Below are positions 31,918-39,034 of a stretch of DNA of 45,469 nucleotides, one piece after another; within the stretch, counting starts at the first letter, position 1; each line of letters starts with the position of its first letter. The position numbers were made by a program, and so were the translations under genes. A model generated the notes under the pieces. It searched no databases, had not been told where the DNA came from, and was given only the letters and a program-made list of their open reading frames with translations. The DNA is taken from positions 1 to 45,469 of IMG/VR virus record IMGVR_UViG_3300035189_000063; one strand, 5' to 3'. The stretch comes from a virus.

Positions 31918-32699
31918 GCGGCACCCCGCGCAGATGCCCAGCGAAACACCACCACAATGCCGCTCTTGTCGCGCAGGCGGTCAACAGCCCTGTCCCCCAG
32001 GCACTGGCGCAGCTCAGTCACGCCCAAGTTGCTCACCACGATTGTGGGCTTGATCTTCTCGTACCGGCCATTGATCACCTCAAACAACACCTGGCGTTCA
32101 AAGTCGGTGCCGTGCTGGACGCCAACCTCATCGATGACCAGCAGATCGGGGCGAACCAGGTCTGCGTAGACATCAGCTTCGGTTCGCCCCCGATTGCCGA
32201 ACGTAGCCTTCACGTCTCTGATGATTGAACCGGCGGTAGCGTAAAGACCGTGCAGCCCATCATGGGCGTGTTCGCGGATCACGGCCTGCAGCATAGCGGC
32301 GCCCAGATGCGTTTTCCCCGTGCCTACCGTGCCCAATAGCATCGCGGACCGGCCCACGGCAAAGTTTTGCTCGAACGCCTCAACGAAACCGCCACAGGCG
32401 GCAAGGGCTTGAGACTGCGCAGGCGCTTCAGCGCTCCAGTTGTCCAGCGTACAGCGCATGAAGCGATCGGGAATGCCTGCGTCGAGGAGGCGCTCGTTCA
32501 GCAGCCGGTCTCGGTGGATACCTACCGCCTTAGAACGCTGGTCAAAGTCTTGTGAGTGGCGAGCGTCGAAGTGGCAACGGGGGCAACCGAACCAAACCGG
32601 ATCGGCGCCGAACTGTTGCACCAGATGATCAGCAAAGTTGCCATCCACTTGGCATTCACCCGCCCGAGTTTCCAGGGTGTACTTGGGTTTTGTGGTCAT
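31914..32699 (-). CDS. DnaC-like helicase loader ATPase
   Basis: A 261-residue AAA+ protein of the DnaC/IstB family. Residues 39-42 (CPRC) suggest an N-terminal zinc-binding pair. Walker A is GTVGTGKT (123-130) and Walker B is LLVIDEVGV; the sensor region FEVINGRYEKIKPTIVVSNL is also present. It would deliver the phage DnaB hexamer to the origin opened by the O-like protein encoded just upstream. Overlaps of four bases on both sides indicate a tightly coupled replication operon. Confidence 0.9.
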   Translation of the reverse strand: MTTKPKYTLETRAGECQVDGNFADHLVQQFGADPVWFGCPRCHFDARHSQDFDQRSKAVGIHRDRLLNERLLDAGIPDRFMRCTLDNWSAEAPAQSQALAACGGFVEAFEQNFAVGRSAMLLGTVGTGKTHLGAAMLQAVIREHAHDGLHGLYATAGSIIRDVKATFGNRGRTEADVYADLVRPDLLVIDEVGVQHGTDFERQVLFEVINGRYEKIKPTIVVSNLGVTELRQCLGDRAVDRLRDKSGIVVVFRWASARGAA

Positions 32700-33703
32700 G
32701 GGGTCACGCTCGCAATTCGATAGGTGCCGTCGGCTTGCTGCTCAAGGCCGTCGGTGTGGTCAATTTTGTTGAGACCCAAATGGTGGGACTGTTCGGTGGT
32801 CGCTAGGAGTTCGTCCTCCCAACATCGGCCGTTGAGCCAGGACGCTGGCAGCGGAATGTATTGGCCACCGTCCTTGATCCAGTCGGGCCTCAGGCAGTGC
32901 TTCGCCAGCGCGGAAAGCAACATTTCACGCAGAGCCACGTCAGGTTTGAGTTTCTTCCATGCTGACTCGGCGCTAGGTCGCTTCTGGCGTCGCGGGTACA
33001 ACCGGTAGAACTGCTCAAAACCGTCCAGCGGATCCGCAGCTTCAGGTTTGATATCTCGCTTCGGCTTCGAATCAGGCAGAGCGGGTTGATCAGGTGCCGG
33101 CTGCTCCTGCCCATTTGCCTCAGCTTGAGATTCCAGTACCGCGTCGTCCGGCGGAGCATCGCGACGATGGACATGCTCTTGATCTTGTTCTTCTCCTTTC
33201 CTATTACCCATCCCTTCCCTTCCGGGGTCGAGGCCTAGTAGAGGATTCGACGAGTCATCGTCGAGCGGTAGTCGAGTGTTCGGAGAGGACTCATCGACAT
33301 AATCATCTCCAGGCCCCGGTTTCTGGTTGTCATCAGTGCCAGCCCCCGGGAATGGCGGACTGGACACCACTGAGGGCTGAACGAACTCCGGGTGTTTGAT
33401 GGTTGGCTTATCGATCCTTTGATGCTCCCACCCACAAACATGCAAATACCGCTTGCCAGAGTGCTCGTAGAAGGCCAAAAGACCGTTCGACGACAGCTCG
33501 TCGAGCATTCGTCGAATGCTCGACGAGCCGATTTCGTCACCGGGGAAAACACGGGCCTTGATGGTTTTCTCCGAGTCAGGATGATTGCCGCCATCGTCAC
33601 AAAAATTCCAAATGCCAATGAATAGCAGGCGTGTCAGAGGCTGGCACTCCATCACTTGTTCACTGCTCCAGAACTCTGGCTTGATCGTCCTAATGCGCGC
33701 CAT
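32696..33703 (-). CDS. O-like replication initiator
   Basis: A 335-residue protein whose N-terminus (MARIRTIKPEFWSSEQVMEC, then LLFIGIWNFCDDGGNHPDSE) forms a winged helix common in phage replication initiators. The centre (residues about 110-225) is Asp/Pro/Ser-rich and likely disordered. The C-terminal part, FEQFYRLYPRRQKRPSAESA to WLNGRCWEDEL, resembles the DnaB/DnaC-interaction region in O-type and YdaU-type proteins. In lambda the origin lies within the O gene; repeats of that kind were not obvious here. It precedes the loader gene with a four-base overlap. Confidence 0.85.
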   Translation of the reverse strand: MARIRTIKPEFWSSEQVMECQPLTRLLFIGIWNFCDDGGNHPDSEKTIKARVFPGDEIGSSSIRRMLDELSSNGLLAFYEHSGKRYLHVCGWEHQRIDKPTIKHPEFVQPSVVSSPPFPGAGTDDNQKPGPGDDYVDESSPNTRLPLDDDSSNPLLGLDPGREGMGNRKGEEQDQEHVHRRDAPPDDAVLESQAEANGQEQPAPDQPALPDSKPKRDIKPEAADPLDGFEQFYRLYPRRQKRPSAESAWKKLKPDVALREMLLSALAKHCLRPDWIKDGGQYIPLPASWLNGRCWEDELLATTEQSHHLGLNKIDHTDGLEQQADGTYRIASVTP

Positions 33704-33924
33704 CAGATATCCAACTCCCCTGTCACGCGGCGGATGAAGGCATCGTAGGTTTCAGCCATCTCGAAACCTTGGCGCTCCAGCGATTCGCGGTATGCCTTGG
33801 CACTACCGTAAAGCACCCAGCGCTCACGTTCTGGAAGCGTTCGGAAGTTGCCGTAGGTTGGCCAGGGGCCGGCGATGGTGCAGGCCGGGGTGGGCGCTAC
33901 AACGGGTTGCTGCAAAGTGCTCAT
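33703..33924 (-). CDS. Small phage protein of unknown function
   Basis: A 73-residue product with a Pro-rich start (PVVAPTPACTIAGPWPTYG) and a helical C-terminus (GFEMAETYDAFIRRVTGEL). It shares one base with the initiator gene and overlaps the upstream gene by four bases, so it belongs to the leftward early operon. The layout resembles small early proteins that follow initiator genes in Pseudomonas phages. No family can be named. Confidence 0.68.
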   Translation of the reverse strand: MSTLQQPVVAPTPACTIAGPWPTYGNFRTLPERERWVLYGSAKAYRESLERQGFEMAETYDAFIRRVTGELDI

Positions 33925-34358
33925 TGCTCAGCCCGCCAAACAGGCATCCAGATCGGCTTAGCCATTTCTTTCGCGGCCTGACCAAACCATCCTGTTGCCT
34001 CAAGGATGAACTTGCCCGGCCTCGCTTCGTACTTGGACGCTTTAACGATAGAGCTCATGATCAAGGCCGTTCTCTCAAACTCAGGAACTTCCTGGCTGAA
34101 AAACCCCTTTGCTGAGAGCGACAGCTCTGCCTCTGGGACCTCCGGGATAAGAAGCTCCAGAGCCACCTTTGCATCAGCACGACCCATCTCATGAGTCATG
34201 AAGCGCTTGATGCCACGCTCCCGGTGAAGCCCCTGAACGCAGAAACCAATGCATCCGATATCGAAGCCAACCTTCTCAATCGGATAAGGCTGAGCCAACG
34301 ACATCCCGAAAGCGCTTGAATTCGAACGAGCTTGTTCACTACTAATTGCATGTGCCAT
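33921..34358 (-). CDS. Early phage protein of unknown function
   Basis: A 145-residue product with GFDIGCIGFCVQGLHRERGI near residues 30-50 and two later helices (KVALELLIPEVPEAELSLSA and ERTALIMSSIVKASKYEARP). It is mostly alpha/beta with no membrane segment. It lies downstream of the CII gene after a weak hairpin (34411-34432), the place where lambda has delayed early genes. I do not recognise the family. Confidence 0.68.
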   Translation of the reverse strand: MAHAISSEQARSNSSAFGMSLAQPYPIEKVGFDIGCIGFCVQGLHRERGIKRFMTHEMGRADAKVALELLIPEVPEAELSLSAKGFFSQEVPEFERTALIMSSIVKASKYEARPGKFILEATGWFGQAAKEMAKPIWMPVWRAEQ

Positions 34359-34410
34359 GATTCACACCTCTGCAGTTGTGTAGTCCTGATCACACAGGAC
34401 AATTAAATGA

Positions 34411-34432
34411 GCCCGGTTCCCGCCGGGTTTGT
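34411..34432 (-). terminator. Weak hairpin downstream of cII
   Basis: CCCGG (34412-34416) and CCGGG (34423-34427) form a 5-bp stem with a 6-base loop; the minus strand then reads CTCATTTAATT, a poor T-run. It may be a partial terminator like lambda tR1, but could also be chance. Confidence 0.35.
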
Positions 34433-34515
34433 TGCTTTCTGCACCGGGCAAAATTGATTCTCCACCCGTTTTAAATAATGCAAGTCGCCAGTCGACCGAC
34501 TGCTCTGCCGGCCCT

Positions 34516-34938
34516 TCACGCCGCTTTCACCGACTCCTCCAGCACCAGCAAGCTCTGCCGAACATGGCCGATTTCCTTCTGAATGCCGGCCTTCTCGATC
34601 TGCGTCACCCGGCCATCCGCCATGGCGTCATGAACCGCCCGGGAAACATCTCCAGTTTCAGCAGCCATGTGGACGAGCGCTTGAACCAGGCTTTTGCCAT
34701 CAGGCTTAACCAGCGGCACCAACTCGTACCCCAAAGCACAAGCCAGTAATTGCAGTGGCTCTGGATTCTTGCTGTGCACCAGAATTTGGAGGAACTGCTC
34801 CAGGTTCAGCCGGTGTGAGTCATCGTTAGGGTTGCTGCGATTGAGTAATGCGGTGTGGCTCATGCCCATGAGGTGAGCCAGTTGCTTTGGCCCCGCCTCC
34901 AGAACTGCCTCGTGAATTGCGCGATGTACCTGTTCCAT
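34516..34938 (-). CDS. Phage regulatory protein CII (CP76 family)
   Basis: A 140-residue transcription factor of the phage CII/CP76 type: MEQVHRAIHEAVLEAGPKQL, then AHLMGMSHTALLNRSNPNDD, a helix-turn-helix that includes the family-typical NRSNPN stretch. A C-terminal helical part (MADGRVTQIEKAGIQKEIGH) may mediate multimerisation. In this family the protein decides between lysis and lysogeny by activating repressor synthesis. It is downstream of the Cro gene on the same strand, 89 bases away, as in lambdoid immunity regions. Confidence 0.88.
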   Translation of the reverse strand: MEQVHRAIHEAVLEAGPKQLAHLMGMSHTALLNRSNPNDDSHRLNLEQFLQILVHSKNPEPLQLLACALGYELVPLVKPDGKSLVQALVHMAAETGDVSRAVHDAMADGRVTQIEKAGIQKEIGHVRQSLLVLEESVKAA

Positions 34939-35027
34939 TTCGGGAAACCTCTTGGTGGTTGTCGTGGCGGAACATTCAGCTCGGGGCGAAGATATGCACT
35001 CTCGATGAGTGCTTCTTTCAATCAGGT

Positions 35028-35264
35028 TTAAAGATTTGGCTCTTGGCCTGAATTACGCAGATAGGCCCAGTCGACGTCGGGCCGTAGCTCTTCACAGGTC
35101 ACCGCCCTGCTCGACTCCCGCTCAAGATTGATGGCAAGGCCTGGGCCTGCCCGGCGGAAGCCGTGAGCGATCTGTTTAAGGTTCCCGGCACTGGTGCCGC
35201 TGCGTTTGGCCAACGACTCCACCGAGGGGGTATCGAGGGACCGGATTAGTTCGAGTAGCGTCAT
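35028..35264 (-). CDS. Cro-like regulator
   Basis: A 78-residue protein with a helix-turn-helix in VESLAKRSGTSAGNLKQIAH and an end, VTCEELRPDVDWAYLRNSG, very like the YdaS/Cro-type prophage regulators (CEELRPDVDW). It is transcribed away from the repressor gene, with operators in between, and is followed by CII. It would repress the repressor gene and start early leftward transcription. A strong ribosome binding site (GGAGG) lies just before the ATG at 35264. Confidence 0.85.
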   Translation of the reverse strand: MTLLELIRSLDTPSVESLAKRSGTSAGNLKQIAHGFRRAGPGLAINLERESSRAVTCEELRPDVDWAYLRNSGQEPNL

Positions 35265-35285
35265 GTTTGCCTCCGAAAGAAGCTC

Positions 35286-35342
35286 AGATTACTGTTTGCT
35301 AATTTAAATAGCAATAGCAGTTTATAATTTACTGTTTGCTAA
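35286..35342. promoter_or_regulatory. Immunity operator and divergent promoters
   Basis: ACTGTTTGCTAA occurs twice as an exact direct repeat (35291-35302 and 35331-35342), with an inverted-like TAGCAATAGCAGT between them. On the minus strand a promoter TTGCTA-N17-TAATCT (-35 at 35309-35314, -10 at 35286-35291) drives cro and lies over the repeats. On the plus strand TATAAT (35323-35328) can serve as -10 for the repressor with a weak -35. Operators overlapping both promoters are the lambda plan. Confidence 0.7.
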
Positions 35343-35362
35343 CGCAGGGACACTATTCGCCT

Positions 35363-35788
35363 ATGGATATCAAAACTCTTCGGGTCGACGCGCTGCGGCG
35401 TGTCATCGGCCCACTCAGCCAGAAAGACTTCGCCGATCAACACGATCTAGACGCGTCGTATTTGTCCCAGATCCTCAATGGGCATCGCTCCCTGGGCGAG
35501 AAAGCAGCGCTCAACCTTGAGCAGAAAATCGGGCTTACGCCTGGTGTGCTGGTCAACCCGAATGGGCAAGGCGCGGCATTGATAGAAGGTGAATACACAC
35601 GCCAGGATGTGGTGCGAGAGGCCGCGTCGGCCTACCAAACCCTTCAGGACAAGGCAACGCCGCGAGCAGTTGCTGTTATCGAGAAGCTCGCCAGGGCCGC
35701 GGCAAAGGGAAGGCTTAGGGAGTCAGACCTAGTACTACTCGAGGGTATTGCTGGACTGCTTGAGAAGGCCAACGCTGAAAAGCCTTGA
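35363..35788 (+). CDS. Phage repressor (XRE-family, CI-position)
   Basis: A 141-residue protein with a helix-turn-helix in LSQKDFADQHDLDASYLSQI followed by LNGHRSLGEKAALNLEQKIG; the rest is helical and has no visible LexA/CI-type self-cleavage motif (no Ala-Gly site or Ser-Lys pair). It faces the cro-like gene over shared operators (35286-35342), so it is the likely immunity repressor, but induction cannot occur by the usual RecA-stimulated autocleavage. The antirepressor at 36912-37706 may do that job. The start at 35363 is chosen over one 27 bases earlier by its spacing from AGGGA. Confidence 0.82.
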   Translation: MDIKTLRVDALRRVIGPLSQKDFADQHDLDASYLSQILNGHRSLGEKAALNLEQKIGLTPGVLVNPNGQGAALIEGEYTRQDVVREAASAYQTLQDKATPRAVAVIEKLARAAAKGRLRESDLVLLEGIAGLLEKANAEKP

Positions 35789-35796
35789 GCCAGATG

Positions 35797-35826
35797 CAAA
35801 AAGCCCAGCGCGAGGCTGGGCTTAGG
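35797..35826. terminator. Bidirectional terminator between repressor and antitoxin genes
   Basis: A 9-bp stem AAGCCCAGC (35801-35809)/GCTGGGCTT (35815-35823) with a 5-base loop separates convergent genes. A-runs on the left make it a better terminator for the minus strand. Confidence 0.75.
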
Positions 35827-35841
35827 GACAAAGATACGGAG

Positions 35842-36036
35842 TTACTTAGATTTTACATTCAGGAATTCGCCAGACTTCACTGAGCGGATTACATCCTTCT
35901 GCTCGTCAATGGCTGCGCTAGCTGCCATATGATAAACCGCTCGCCTTTCCTCCACGGACCCGTGGCGGAAAAAATCAGACATTTTCGACGAACCATGAAT
36001 CTTCGTCGAAGCGTCTGCTGCCTTTTCGCCTTTCAT
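35842..36036 (-). CDS. Small partner of zeta toxin, putative antitoxin
   Basis: A 64-residue product, SSKMSDFFRHGSVEERRAVY, with MAASAAIDEQKDVIRSVKSG at the C-terminus; helical and charged. Its ATG overlaps the stop of the zeta-toxin gene by four bases, so the two are translated together. Similar short genes with FFRxxSxEERKxVF motifs follow proteobacterial zeta kinases in my memory. The antitoxin role is inferred from coupling alone; classical epsilon/PezA antitoxins are encoded upstream, so this order is reversed. Confidence 0.65.
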   Translation of the reverse strand: MKGEKAADASTKIHGSSKMSDFFRHGSVEERRAVYHMAASAAIDEQKDVIRSVKSGEFLNVKSK

Positions 36037-36764
36037 TGGGATTCTCCGTTCAAAATACGTTCAAGCTCGTTTTGATCATAGGGCTGGCTGACAAACACGT
36101 CAATTTCGTCAGCCGAAAGGTCAATGCCGATATCCTCGTTCCCTCCATCGTTGTCTTTGATGATCACATCCACCTGCAATGCATCCTCGAATTCACGCTT
36201 CAGCGCGCACACAGACATTTTTGCAGCATAAAACTGTCTGACAAACTCAGGGCAGGGAATATTCCGTCCGTCCTTTTTCTCTCTCGCGAGAACAAATTCC
36301 CACGCAAGCTCAGGACGCTGGTACACGTAAATGACTTGGGCAGACCTGTTCTGTTTATCAAGGGCTCGCGAGATATTTCGTCGCGCCACTTCAAGATTCG
36401 CAAGAGTTCCATCCAGCAGGAACGATTGACGTTGCTGGTAAACCAAATCGAGGGTTCGCTCAACAAATGTTGTCACACCACGCTGGAAAAGACTGGAATT
36501 TCGACCCGTGTACTCAGGGAAATAGTTTCTGAAGTCGTCGGGGTCGATTCGTAACGCGTTCGATCCACCTGCCTGCATCATTCCAATAAACGCCCTGGAC
36601 ACCTCGGTTTTACCCGCTCCTGGCGACCCAGCCATGAATACAGAGACGGGGTACTCATCGCTCGGATACGTATCCAAACACGCCAGATCCCGGGCGATAC
36701 GGGTTCGGTTTTGCTTTGCAAATACCACAGCGCGTTCAGAAACGGCTTGATCTTCCTGCGTCAT
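36033..36764 (-). CDS. Zeta toxin family kinase
   Basis: A 243-residue P-loop kinase of the zeta/PezT type, which phosphorylates UDP-N-acetylglucosamine and poisons cell-wall synthesis. The Walker A is GSPGAGKTE at about residues 46-54, preceded by YPVSVFMA. The catalytic-type Asp is in LRIDPDDFRNYFPEY and substrate-site residues in LDGTLANLEVARRN. The N-terminus (FAKQNRTRIARDL) is the form seen in stand-alone proteobacterial members. It is coupled to a small gene, so a toxin-antitoxin or addiction/defence cargo is likely. Activity unproven. Confidence 0.85.
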   Translation of the reverse strand: MTQEDQAVSERAVVFAKQNRTRIARDLACLDTYPSDEYPVSVFMAGSPGAGKTEVSRAFIGMMQAGGSNALRIDPDDFRNYFPEYTGRNSSLFQRGVTTFVERTLDLVYQQRQSFLLDGTLANLEVARRNISRALDKQNRSAQVIYVYQRPELAWEFVLAREKKDGRNIPCPEFVRQFYAAKMSVCALKREFEDALQVDVIIKDNDGGNEDIGIDLSADEIDVFVSQPYDQNELERILNGESQ

Positions 36765-36881
36765 GGACTCGTCCTTCTAGTAGAGGCAAAACTTTAACAC
36801 CCCTTATCCCGCCGGGCATCCTGTATGAGCGTCAGTAACTACCCCTGCCCCATAAGGCCAAGGGTCGCCGATCCGCCCTCG

Positions 36882-36908
36882 AAAAAAGCCCGGCGCTAGG
36901 CCGGGCTC
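36882..36908 (-). terminator. Intrinsic terminator of the antirepressor operon
   Basis: Minus-strand GAGCCCGGCCTAGCGCCGGG followed by CTTTTTT. The perfect 8-bp stem lies four bases after the antirepressor gene, so it ends the 38243-36912 message. Confidence 0.85.
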
Positions 36909-36911
36909 AAT

Positions 36912-37706
36912 TCACTCCGACGCCAATAGATCGGCGTCCCTCTCCCGCCACAGCGCTTCCAGCTTGGTCAGTCCCTTGCCGGTGATCAACGTCGAACACG
37001 TCGGGATGGTGCCCTGGATGGGATGCTCAAAGGTACCGAGTTTCACATCCAGCAGGCCGGCCTCGATCTTCGCCTGGTACGGCTCGTTCGATCGAGTGAT
37101 CCACCCCTTCTGTCGCATAAACTGCAGCAACCTAGTGCGACCGGTTCCTATGAGCTTCGCAGCCTGGGCGGCGTTGTAGGTCTTGTGCGACACAGCGACC
37201 ATGTCGTGAAAGGCTACCTTCGGTGCGTCCTGCTCCACCTTCATTTCCAACTCGTGGTTCTCTTTCGAGAGCTCTGTGTTGTCAGCTTCCAGAGCAACTA
37301 CCTTGCGGACGTTGTCGGTCAGCAGGGCCAGCAAGACCTTGGGGTCATTCAGGCTGGCAATGTCGAAGGTGGGCTTGGCTGACAAAGCCTCCAACTCTTG
37401 CCAGCGGTCAACCAGGCGAGCCGTGAACTCAGGGCTGAGCTGGGCCACGATGATGAAGCTATCGCGCTTGCAGACCATGTACTCATTGGCCTTACGACCC
37501 AAGCCGTCAAGATATTCCACCACCGGTGGAGAACCAATAACCTTGCGCTCAACCAGTCTTTCGATAGTCCGCTTTACACTATCGTGGCGTGAGCTCACAA
37601 GATCGGCGATTTCTCGCGATGACATTTGTTGCGCCACGTTTTGCGATTGCAGAAAACGTGGAGCATCGACAGAAAGCTGCTTAGATTGGATGGAGAGAGA
37701 GTTCAT
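36912..37706 (-). CDS. Phage antirepressor, Rha-like N-terminus with KilAC C-terminus
   Basis: A 264-residue regulator. Residues 27-125 look like the Rha domain (SREIADLVSSRHDSVKRTIE and RDSFIIVAQLSPEFTARLVD), which binds DNA in phages. Residues about 130-165 form a coiled coil. The C-terminus is the KilA-C antirepressor domain (FHDMVAVSHKTYNAAQAAKL, LLQFMRQKGWITRSNEPYQA), known from phage antirepressors that inactivate phage repressors. It follows the DUF3077 and ribbon-helix-helix genes with a four-base overlap and faces the XRE gene (38386) over an operator. It may derepress the phage by non-cleavage means. Confidence 0.88.
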   Translation of the reverse strand: MNSLSIQSKQLSVDAPRFLQSQNVAQQMSSREIADLVSSRHDSVKRTIERLVERKVIGSPPVVEYLDGLGRKANEYMVCKRDSFIIVAQLSPEFTARLVDRWQELEALSAKPTFDIASLNDPKVLLALLTDNVRKVVALEADNTELSKENHELEMKVEQDAPKVAFHDMVAVSHKTYNAAQAAKLIGTGRTRLLQFMRQKGWITRSNEPYQAKIEAGLLDVKLGTFEHPIQGTIPTCSTLITGKGLTKLEALWRERDADLLASE

Positions 37707-38104
37707 CGTGCTTTCTCCAGGCCTTCAGTAACGGAGTCGATAGCGGCCTTGGCAGACTCGACCGCCATGTGTAGCAACCATGCTTGGCTTGAAGATATCA
37801 CCAGCGTTTCCATTCCGGCCTCACACAGCGACTCCCTCACGCTGTAGAGAATGCAAGACGCTTGGTTGAGAGCATCCACCACCGGCACGTTTGGCTGCAC
37901 TGCAAAAAGATGCTGCTTCTCGACGTTGCAAGCAGTGAATGAGCTCTCAACGGTAACCGGCTCCTTAATAGTGCCAGCATTGAGTTTTTCGTTTACTTCG
38001 GTATGCTTCGTCACGTGAATGTCCTCAGAAATGTTCACTGCTTCATAGGCCTCAAGCGTTGGCGCGCTTGGGGCTTTTTCATGCCTTTTGTTTTTCATGA
38101 ACAA
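37703..38104 (-). CDS. DUF3077 family protein
   Basis: A 133-residue product whose C-terminal two thirds match DUF3077, a Pseudomonas family of unknown function: LFAVQPNVPVVDALNQASCI and YSVRESLCEAG, with the VQxGxxxxDALxQAS core, and then LLHMAVESAKAAIDSVTEGL. The first 60 residues are low-complexity and probably linker. The ATG at 38104 or the one two codons later (38098) both overlap the ribbon-helix-helix gene, indicating a coupled operon. The function is unknown; the genomic link to an antirepressor is the most informative clue. Confidence 0.75.
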   Translation of the reverse strand: MFMKNKRHEKAPSAPTLEAYEAVNISEDIHVTKHTEVNEKLNAGTIKEPVTVESSFTACNVEKQHLFAVQPNVPVVDALNQASCILYSVRESLCEAGMETLVISSSQAWLLHMAVESAKAAIDSVTEGLEKAR

Positions 38105-38243
38105 GCTCCTGCTCCATCATTTTCCTTAAGCGGAAAACTACCTCCCCGTTCGCTGTCCTTCCGTTCTCCTCTGACTTCGTGCTCAGCCACTCCCTCAGTT
38201 GAATTGGCAAACGAATCACCAGCGGAATTTTCTCTTGCCTCAT
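38079..38243 (-). CDS. Arc-like ribbon-helix-helix DNA-binding protein
   Basis: A 54-residue product, MRQEKIPLVIRLPIQLREWL, continuing STKSEENGRTANGEVVFRLR. The beta strand PLVIRLP followed by two helices is the ribbon-helix-helix signature of Arc/Mnt-like phage repressors, with the second helix NGEVVFRLRK. It is the first gene of the leftward operon and lies next to the operator dyads at 38268-38330, so self-control or control of the divergent XRE gene is likely. Not a shadow: it has a distinct frame and overlaps DUF3077 by 26 bases. Confidence 0.82.
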   Translation of the reverse strand: MRQEKIPLVIRLPIQLREWLSTKSEENGRTANGEVVFRLRKMMEQELVHEKQKA

Positions 38244-38267
38244 CCTTAACCCCCATCGATATGCGTG

Positions 38268-38330
38268 TGATCACTTGTGATCATTTGATACCACTTGATA
38301 TCACATGTCAATACTGATCATTGGGGATCA
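38268..38330. promoter_or_regulatory. Operator dyads between XRE regulator and the RHH/DUF3077/antirepressor operon
   Basis: Two 16-bp near-palindromes, TGATCACTTGTGATCA (38268-38283) and TGATCATTGGGGATCA (38315-38330), match at 13 of 16 positions and are 47 bases apart. A third partial copy is TGATATCA (38296-38303). They occupy the gap between divergent genes, the natural site for the XRE repressor or the ribbon-helix-helix protein. Confidence 0.72.
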
Positions 38331-38385
38331 TTTGTTGTCTGATATAGTGATATGAAACACAGTAATTAAAAGGCTTCGAGGGCTC

Positions 38386-38841
38386 ATGACCGATACCAGA
38401 TCTTTTGCTGAACGCCTCCTATGGGCACGCTCCGAAGCAGGTCTGACCCAAAAAGATCTTTCCGAACAAAGCGGCATCAGCCAACCTCAAATCGTCCGAT
38501 ATGAAGCTGGTCGCTCCAAACCCCGCCTGGGTGGCGCCCTCAAATTGGCCCGGGTTCTGAAAATGGACGCCTACGATCTGATGCCGGAACTGAAAAAGAC
38601 CACTAAGGAAATCGAGATTCAGCTTAGCGCCGAAGAAGCCGAGCAGTTCGATACGGAGGCGGCAAAACTTGGCATTTCGACTGAAGAACTGATGCGAAAA
38701 CTGACGATCATCGGGCTCCGGATGAAACTTAAGGATCCTGAGACACGGCGCATGATGGAAGAGGAATTTCCAGGCATGGTCGATCGGTTTGATGCGCTGC
38801 CAGCCCCAGATGATGATGGAGATATTGAGGTCGGTAATTAA
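38386..38841 (+). CDS. XRE-family repressor of the antirepressor operon
   Basis: A 151-residue protein with a classic helix-turn-helix (LTQKDLSEQSGISQPQIVRY, then EAGRSKPRL) and a C-terminal region (EEAEQFDTEAAKLGISTEEL, DDDGDIEVGN) that is acidic, with no protease motif. The gene is divergent from the RHH/DUF3077/antirepressor operon and faces strong operator dyads, so it probably represses that operon. It would form a second switch beside the CI/Cro pair at 35.3 kb. A weak ribosome binding site (GAGGG) precedes the ATG. Confidence 0.85.
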   Translation: MTDTRSFAERLLWARSEAGLTQKDLSEQSGISQPQIVRYEAGRSKPRLGGALKLARVLKMDAYDLMPELKKTTKEIEIQLSAEEAEQFDTEAAKLGISTEELMRKLTIIGLRMKLKDPETRRMMEEEFPGMVDRFDALPAPDDDGDIEVGN

Positions 38842-39034
38842 CCTCGTGTGCGACGTGCCGTGTTTTTTCCGCCTATGATCTTCTCTGCTCAAACCGCTAT
38901 ACATACCATCGGACTCCTAACGAAGCGTCTGCGATTACGATGGTTTCCAATTATTCACACAAAATCGGTAATTGGAAGGCACTAAAAAGGGCCATCTTCT
39001 TTCCGGAAATAATCAAGACGCAAAGTCTTCCGAA

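Noticed and set aside
36821-36835. CTGTATGAGCGTCAG upstream of the zeta-toxin gene as a LexA box
   Set aside because: The spacer between CTG and CAG is 9 bases, not 10, and the centre is not palindromic.
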